NCBI GenBank assembly: GCA_000565255.1 | Contig: ASRH01000009.1 | Span: 1-34,084, forward strand | DNA from: Candidatus Aramenus sulfurataquae | Lineage (GTDB): Archaea; Thermoproteota; Thermoprotei_A; Sulfolobales; Sulfolobaceae | DNA length: 34,084 nucleotides | Direction: 5' to 3' | Part shown: piece after piece, positions 31,148 to 34,084 of the stretch | How the letters are laid out: each line of letters starts with the position of its first letter | How positions within the stretch are numbered: the stretch's first letter is position 1 | Notes under the pieces: model-generated | The model's input: the letters and a program-made list of their open reading frames with translations, nothing else | Databases searched by the model: none | Told to the model about the DNA's origin: nothing | Made by a program: the position numbers and the translations under genes

Positions 31148-31156
31148 CTTTTAAAG
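31148..31156 (+). promoter_or_regulatory. TATA box of the polytopic membrane protein gene
   Basis: CTTTTAAAG is centred 25 bp before the GTG at 31177, supporting a leaderless GTG start. Confidence 0.45.
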
Positions 31157-31176
31157 TCTCCCTGGTACTTTCTACC

Positions 31177-32085
31177 GTGGAAAAGGCAATAGAACCTTGG
31201 GGTGTCAACGTCCCTTACTTGGCGCTAGGGCTAGTTTACTGGGCACTAGGTGGCGCAACCATATCTTTGGGCCTGCACCCGTACTTCATGATGGTTGGTA
31301 GTTACGCAGTATTCTTTGGCATGATCTCCAGGCTCTTCTTTCCCGCGAGGAAGTACATCTTGGGCCACGTCATCACCTTGGCGTTGCTTTCAGTCCCCCT
31401 CTATCCCTTCCAAGCCCTCGCCTCTGCCTCCTTGGGAGTCACAGAGCTTTGGGGATTTAAGGACACGAAGTCGTACGGCGCCAAGTTCCCCGTCAACGTG
31501 CTGGTGCTCTCTTCCCCATTTGCGTCCTTTGTGGCGTGGTTGTTATTTCCTGCAAACTACGAGGTACTGCTCTTTCCCTTAACCTTGTACCTCCTCGGGG
31601 TCAACGTGGGGGTCTTCTCAGCAACTATGGGCTTTAAACCAAAGTTTGGGGCAAAGCAGGTTCCCCTCATCCTACTCTCAGTCTTAGTGGTGAAGTACCC
31701 CGTTTTGCCTGTGTTGGGCTACGTTGCGTGGCTCCTTTACGACAGTAAGCCAAGGGTGAACGCCACGGCAATGGCTACGCTTTCAGCCTCTATTGCCACC
31801 ACTTCCGCCTCCCTTTTACTAGGCCAAGAGTTGCACGCCTTCGCCCTGGGCGTTATGATGACCTACTTCTTCAATTGTATAACCTATTCTACTTCAAGGT
31901 ATAACTACCAAAAGGCGTTTCCAATCCCTCTCCTCTTAGCCACTTCCTACTTTACCAGGTTCCTGAACTTGGAGCTCTCCTCGGCGTTTACAGCTTTCAC
32001 TGTTCTCTACTTCGTCTACTTGGTGAAGGACAACTTCACTTGGAGGACAATAAAGTTAGGTATTTCAGCAAAATACTTAAGTTAA
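31177..32085 (+). CDS. Polytopic membrane protein of unknown function
   Basis: This 302-residue protein is hydrophobic throughout, with about ten membrane segments and short loops. Charged clusters occur near GFKDTKSYGAKF (about 93-104), YDSKPRVNA (about 190-198) and at the C-terminus. No known transporter or enzyme motif was recognised; isolated histidines in membrane segments (LGHVITL near 66) do not form a clear cofactor site. The start is GTG at 31177 from the TATA box at 31148-31156. It stands alone, 106 bases after the channel gene and 115 before the next. It may be specific to Sulfolobales. Confidence 0.7.
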   Translation: MEKAIEPWGVNVPYLALGLVYWALGGATISLGLHPYFMMVGSYAVFFGMISRLFFPARKYILGHVITLALLSVPLYPFQALASASLGVTELWGFKDTKSYGAKFPVNVLVLSSPFASFVAWLLFPANYEVLLFPLTLYLLGVNVGVFSATMGFKPKFGAKQVPLILLSVLVVKYPVLPVLGYVAWLLYDSKPRVNATAMATLSASIATTSASLLLGQELHAFALGVMMTYFFNCITYSTSRYNYQKAFPIPLLLATSYFTRFLNLELSSAFTAFTVLYFVYLVKDNFTWRTIKLGISAKYLS

Positions 32086-32200
32086 ACTAGTTATAAATAC
32101 TATGGAAAAAATAAGATAATAAAAATTAAACCAAGTTAATGTCAAGATAGAAACTCAATTATCGATAACAGTAAAAAACTGGAAACACCATCATTTACTC

Positions 32201-32758
32201 ATGTGCATAATAAGGACTGCTGAAGTAAGTAGACCAGTGCTCTTCCGAGACGTCCTGCTAATTAACGAGAAGGACTTCGAAAAGCTGAGCGACGAGAACT
32301 ACTTTAGGGTCTTAGCTATGGACAAGAAGTGGGAGGAAATAAGCAAGAGCTACTTTTACTACATTGTGGGAAAGCTGAGGGAGCTTGGACTCCTCTTGGA
32401 CAACGCCATCTCGTTTAAGGTCGTATTGCCCTTCACCGTAAACGAGGGAGGGTTTCACGTAAGCGATGGTCTGCTCTACTTGACCGAGGACAGGAAGCTC
32501 GTTTACTACAACCCCAAGTTCGACGTGTATGCTTGTAGTGGTTGCCCAGTGGTTGAGACGTGTTTAAAGAGCATTAAGTCCCTTGCTAGGGAGACTGGGA
32601 TTAAGTTGAGGAACGAGTGCTTAGATAGGGCGTGGAGCAGCGTCTTGGAAGAGGTTAGGAGGGTTGTTGTGTCGAGGATAACGTTCATGAGGGCAAGAAT
32701 AGACCTAACAGCGGAGAACAAGGTGAGGGAGCTTGAATGGGCTAAGCAAGGCCTATAA
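32201..32758 (+). CDS. Unrecognised cytoplasmic protein with a Cys cluster
   Basis: This 185-residue soluble protein starts at ATG 32201. The first part (about 1-105) mixes helices and strands (KSYFYYIVGKLRELGLLL resembles a helical pair). It then has CSGCPVVETC (about 111-120) and a further Cys in RNEC about 18 residues later, giving C-x2-C-x5-C-x18-C. This is a plausible ligand set for zinc or an iron-sulfur cluster. A basic, helical tail follows. A TATA-like TTATAAATAC at about 32092-32101 would leave a leader of about 80 nt. Its end overlaps the next gene by 26 bases. Family not recognised; a redox-sensing or regulatory role is only a guess. Confidence 0.65.
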   Translation: MCIIRTAEVSRPVLFRDVLLINEKDFEKLSDENYFRVLAMDKKWEEISKSYFYYIVGKLRELGLLLDNAISFKVVLPFTVNEGGFHVSDGLLYLTEDRKLVYYNPKFDVYACSGCPVVETCLKSIKSLARETGIKLRNECLDRAWSSVLEEVRRVVVSRITFMRARIDLTAENKVRELEWAKQGL

Positions 32759-33137
32759 GCTCTCCTTCTTTGGGCTAGTGGCATTAGCAGGGACCTTCGT
32801 GCTGGGCCTCTTGAGGGCGTTGGCAGACGACGGGAAGATAGACGCTCAAATGAGCACTCCACTCCTCATTATGCATATAGCGTTTGCCCTAGTGACGGGA
32901 TTACTTTCCCTCTACTTATTCCACTTAAGCAGAAAGACTGGTCTCATATTCCCTGAAGCTTTGGCCACAGCGAACCTATCTGCAGTGACCTTAGCTGGGA
33001 CCTCTGGACTCCTCTTCCTGTTCTTTAGGGCTCAGTTCTTGTCGTACCTAATGCTCTCCTCCTTTGAGGTAAGCTTCGGCCTCTCCTCTGTACTAATCGG
33101 CTACTTGTACAGCTTCTTCAGAAACTGCTACAGATGA
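32733..33137 (+). CDS. Four-helix membrane protein
   Basis: This 134-residue protein has four clear membrane helices (about 8-27, 43-63, 75-99 and 104-128) and a His in the second helix (LLIMHIAFAL). The start is inferred as TTG at 32733 inside the previous gene, with GGTGAGG just upstream as ribosome binding site; no ATG or GTG is available before the first helix. Translational coupling suggests it works with the Cys-cluster protein, for example as its membrane partner. The helix pattern is reminiscent of small haem-binding or oxidase-assembly proteins, but there is no clear motif, so no function is assigned. Confidence 0.6.
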   Translation: MNGLSKAYKLSFFGLVALAGTFVLGLLRALADDGKIDAQMSTPLLIMHIAFALVTGLLSLYLFHLSRKTGLIFPEALATANLSAVTLAGTSGLLFLFFRAQFLSYLMLSSFEVSFGLSSVLIGYLYSFFRNCYR

Positions 33138-33167
33138 ACTTTTTTCCCTCCCTTCCACCTCTCTCTA

Positions 33168-33788
33168 GTGCTACCATATATCATAATATTTTCCACAGTA
33201 AGCATCGACGGCAGGCTAGCCACAAAGACTGGATACAGCCAATTGAGTTGTCCCTTCGACAAACAGAGGCAACACCAGTTGAGGGCAGAAGTAGACGCCA
33301 TTGTGGTAGGGGGGAACACGGTGAGGATCGACAATCCCTCCTTGACGGTAAAGTACGCCAAGAAGGAAAAGGACCCAATAAGAGTGGTCGTGAGCGAGTC
33401 GCTGAACCTAGACCCGTCCTACAAGGTCTTTTCCACTCCGCCTATGACAATCGTTTACACTAAGTCAGATAAGTCCCCAGAGGAGTTCGTGAAGAGGGGA
33501 GTTGAGGTTAGGCGGTTCTCCCAGCTTGTGGACGTATTTGAGGACCTCTACGCGCTTGGAGCGAGAAAGGTCATGGTGGAGGGGGGAGGAAGGCTCATAT
33601 GGAGCCTCGTTAAGGAGGGACTTTACCACGAGATCAGGGTTACTGTCTCCCCTAGGGTCTTTGGAAACGGCGTAAGCCTTGCACAAGGGGAGGGGTTCAA
33701 CGGGGAAGAGGCCCCAAAGCTAAAACTGGTGGACTTTAAGCTTTGCGAGTGCAAAAACGAGGTCCACTTGGTGTACAGGAGGACCTAG
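33168..33788 (+). CDS. arfC: 2,5-diamino-6-(ribosylamino)-pyrimidinone 5'-phosphate reductase (RibD C-terminal type)
   Basis: This 206-residue NADPH-dependent reductase of archaeal riboflavin biosynthesis reduces the ribosyl side chain to ribityl. The RibD_C/dihydrofolate-reductase-like fold is clear: a first strand [14 protein letters not shown], the substrate motif [20 protein letters not shown] near 44-63, the cofactor-binding [18 protein letters not shown] (about 138-155), and VSPRVFGNG after it. There is no deaminase domain, as expected in archaea. The start is GTG at 33168, with no alternative in frame nearby. The stop codon overlaps the stop of the convergent stress-protein gene. Confidence 0.92.
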   Translation: MLPYIIIFSTVSIDGRLATKTGYSQLSCPFDKQRQHQLRAEVDAIVVGGNTVRIDNPSLTVKYAKKEKDPIRVVVSESLNLDPSYKVFSTPPMTIVYTKSDKSPEEFVKRGVEVRRFSQLVDVFEDLYALGARKVMVEGGGRLIWSLVKEGLYHEIRVTVSPRVFGNGVSLAQGEGFNGEEAPKLKLVDFKLCECKNEVHLVYRRT

Positions 33789-34084
33789 TCCTTTACTACT
33801 AGTACTGACCTCCTCGAGTTCTCCATCACTTTTGATGACACGCTCTCCACGAAGAGCTTCTTTATTCCCTTGATCCATCTATTCCCTAACTACTATTAAG
33901 TCAGCGTCCTCTTCCTCAGCTACCTTAGACAAGGCGATCGTAGGGCTGCCTCTGATTACTTTGTACTCTACTTCAACCCCGCGGGTCCTTCCAAGCAACT
34001 CCACCTCCTCCTTGTGCTTCATTATTCTCTCCTTGGTCTTGACGTCTTCTTTCACGTACGCCTCTGAGGAATCCAAAGGATGTG
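33785..34084 (-). pseudogene. Universal stress protein (UspA family), frameshifted and cut by the window edge
   Basis: Minus strand. From the window edge the frame encodes an UspA middle part ending KVAEEEDADLIVV. It then meets a premature stop after RE (TAG at 33879-33881). One extra base (the A read at 33887) explains this: removing it gives VVGNRWIKGIKKLFVES, then [18 protein letters not shown] and a stop at 33785-33787, exactly the UspA ATP-binding GxxG-like end. The frameshift is therefore either a real inactivating mutation or a sequencing error. The N-terminus lies beyond 34084. Its stop shares bases with the arfC stop inside a CTAG. Confidence 0.8.

Overview
The window looks like the chromosome of a thermoacidophilic, sulfur- and/or iron-oxidising archaeon of the order Sulfolobales (Acidianus/Metallosphaera/Sulfolobus relatives). 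The evidence is a thiosulfate:quinone oxidoreductase pair (doxDA), the Sulfolobales-specific respiratory cluster cbsA-cbsB-soxL2-soxN-odsN, crenarchaeal TATA boxes placed about 25-27 bp before start codons (many genes appear leaderless), and surface proteins with Thr/Ser-rich stalks. The genus cannot be fixed from this sequence alone.

Region 1 (1-4330) is clearly AT-richer than the rest. It holds doxD-doxA, then about 900 bp of debris (a transposase fragment and the broken tail of an amino-acid permease), then an MFS drug-exporter gene overlapping a MarR-type regulator. Base composition changes sharply at about 4.25-4.35 kb. This is either an acquired segment or, less likely, an assembly join.

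Region 2 (4342-9160) has an orphan hypF with no other hydrogenase gene in view, a large unrecognised polytopic membrane protein, a possible gene fragment and a small membrane protein.

Region 3 (9174-17651) is a complete dipeptide/oligopeptide-type ABC transporter. The genes dppB-C-D-F lie on the minus strand. Divergent from them are a membrane-anchored protein with seven repeats of about 50 residues (propeller-like) and a surface-anchored substrate-binding protein. The binding protein reads as circularly permuted: the usual second half of the SBP_bac_5 fold comes before the first half. DppC carries an extra external domain of about 170-180 residues. This unusual transporter is the most interesting system in the window.

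Region 4 (18010-24196) has a small PH-like membrane protein, the remnant of another peptide-transporter ATPase, and the bc1-like complex cbsAB-soxL2-soxN with odsN. The cytochrome b has two canonical haem-ligand pairs but PPWF where the Qo-site motif PEWY is expected.

Region 5 (24314-29673) has an APC amino-acid permease divergent, from one shared TATA element, to a NifX-like small protein and a Cys-type formate dehydrogenase catalytic subunit. These are followed by a TauE/SafE anion exporter with its DUF1634 partner.

Region 6 (30063-34084) has a two-TM RCK potassium channel with an atypical filter, a polytopic membrane protein, a Cys-motif protein, a four-TM protein, the riboflavin-pathway reductase, and a frameshifted universal stress protein cut by the window edge. 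Three solitary hairpins that resemble IS200/IS605 (TnpB) right ends are scattered through regions 3, 5 and 6. No tRNA, rRNA or CRISPR array was recognised.
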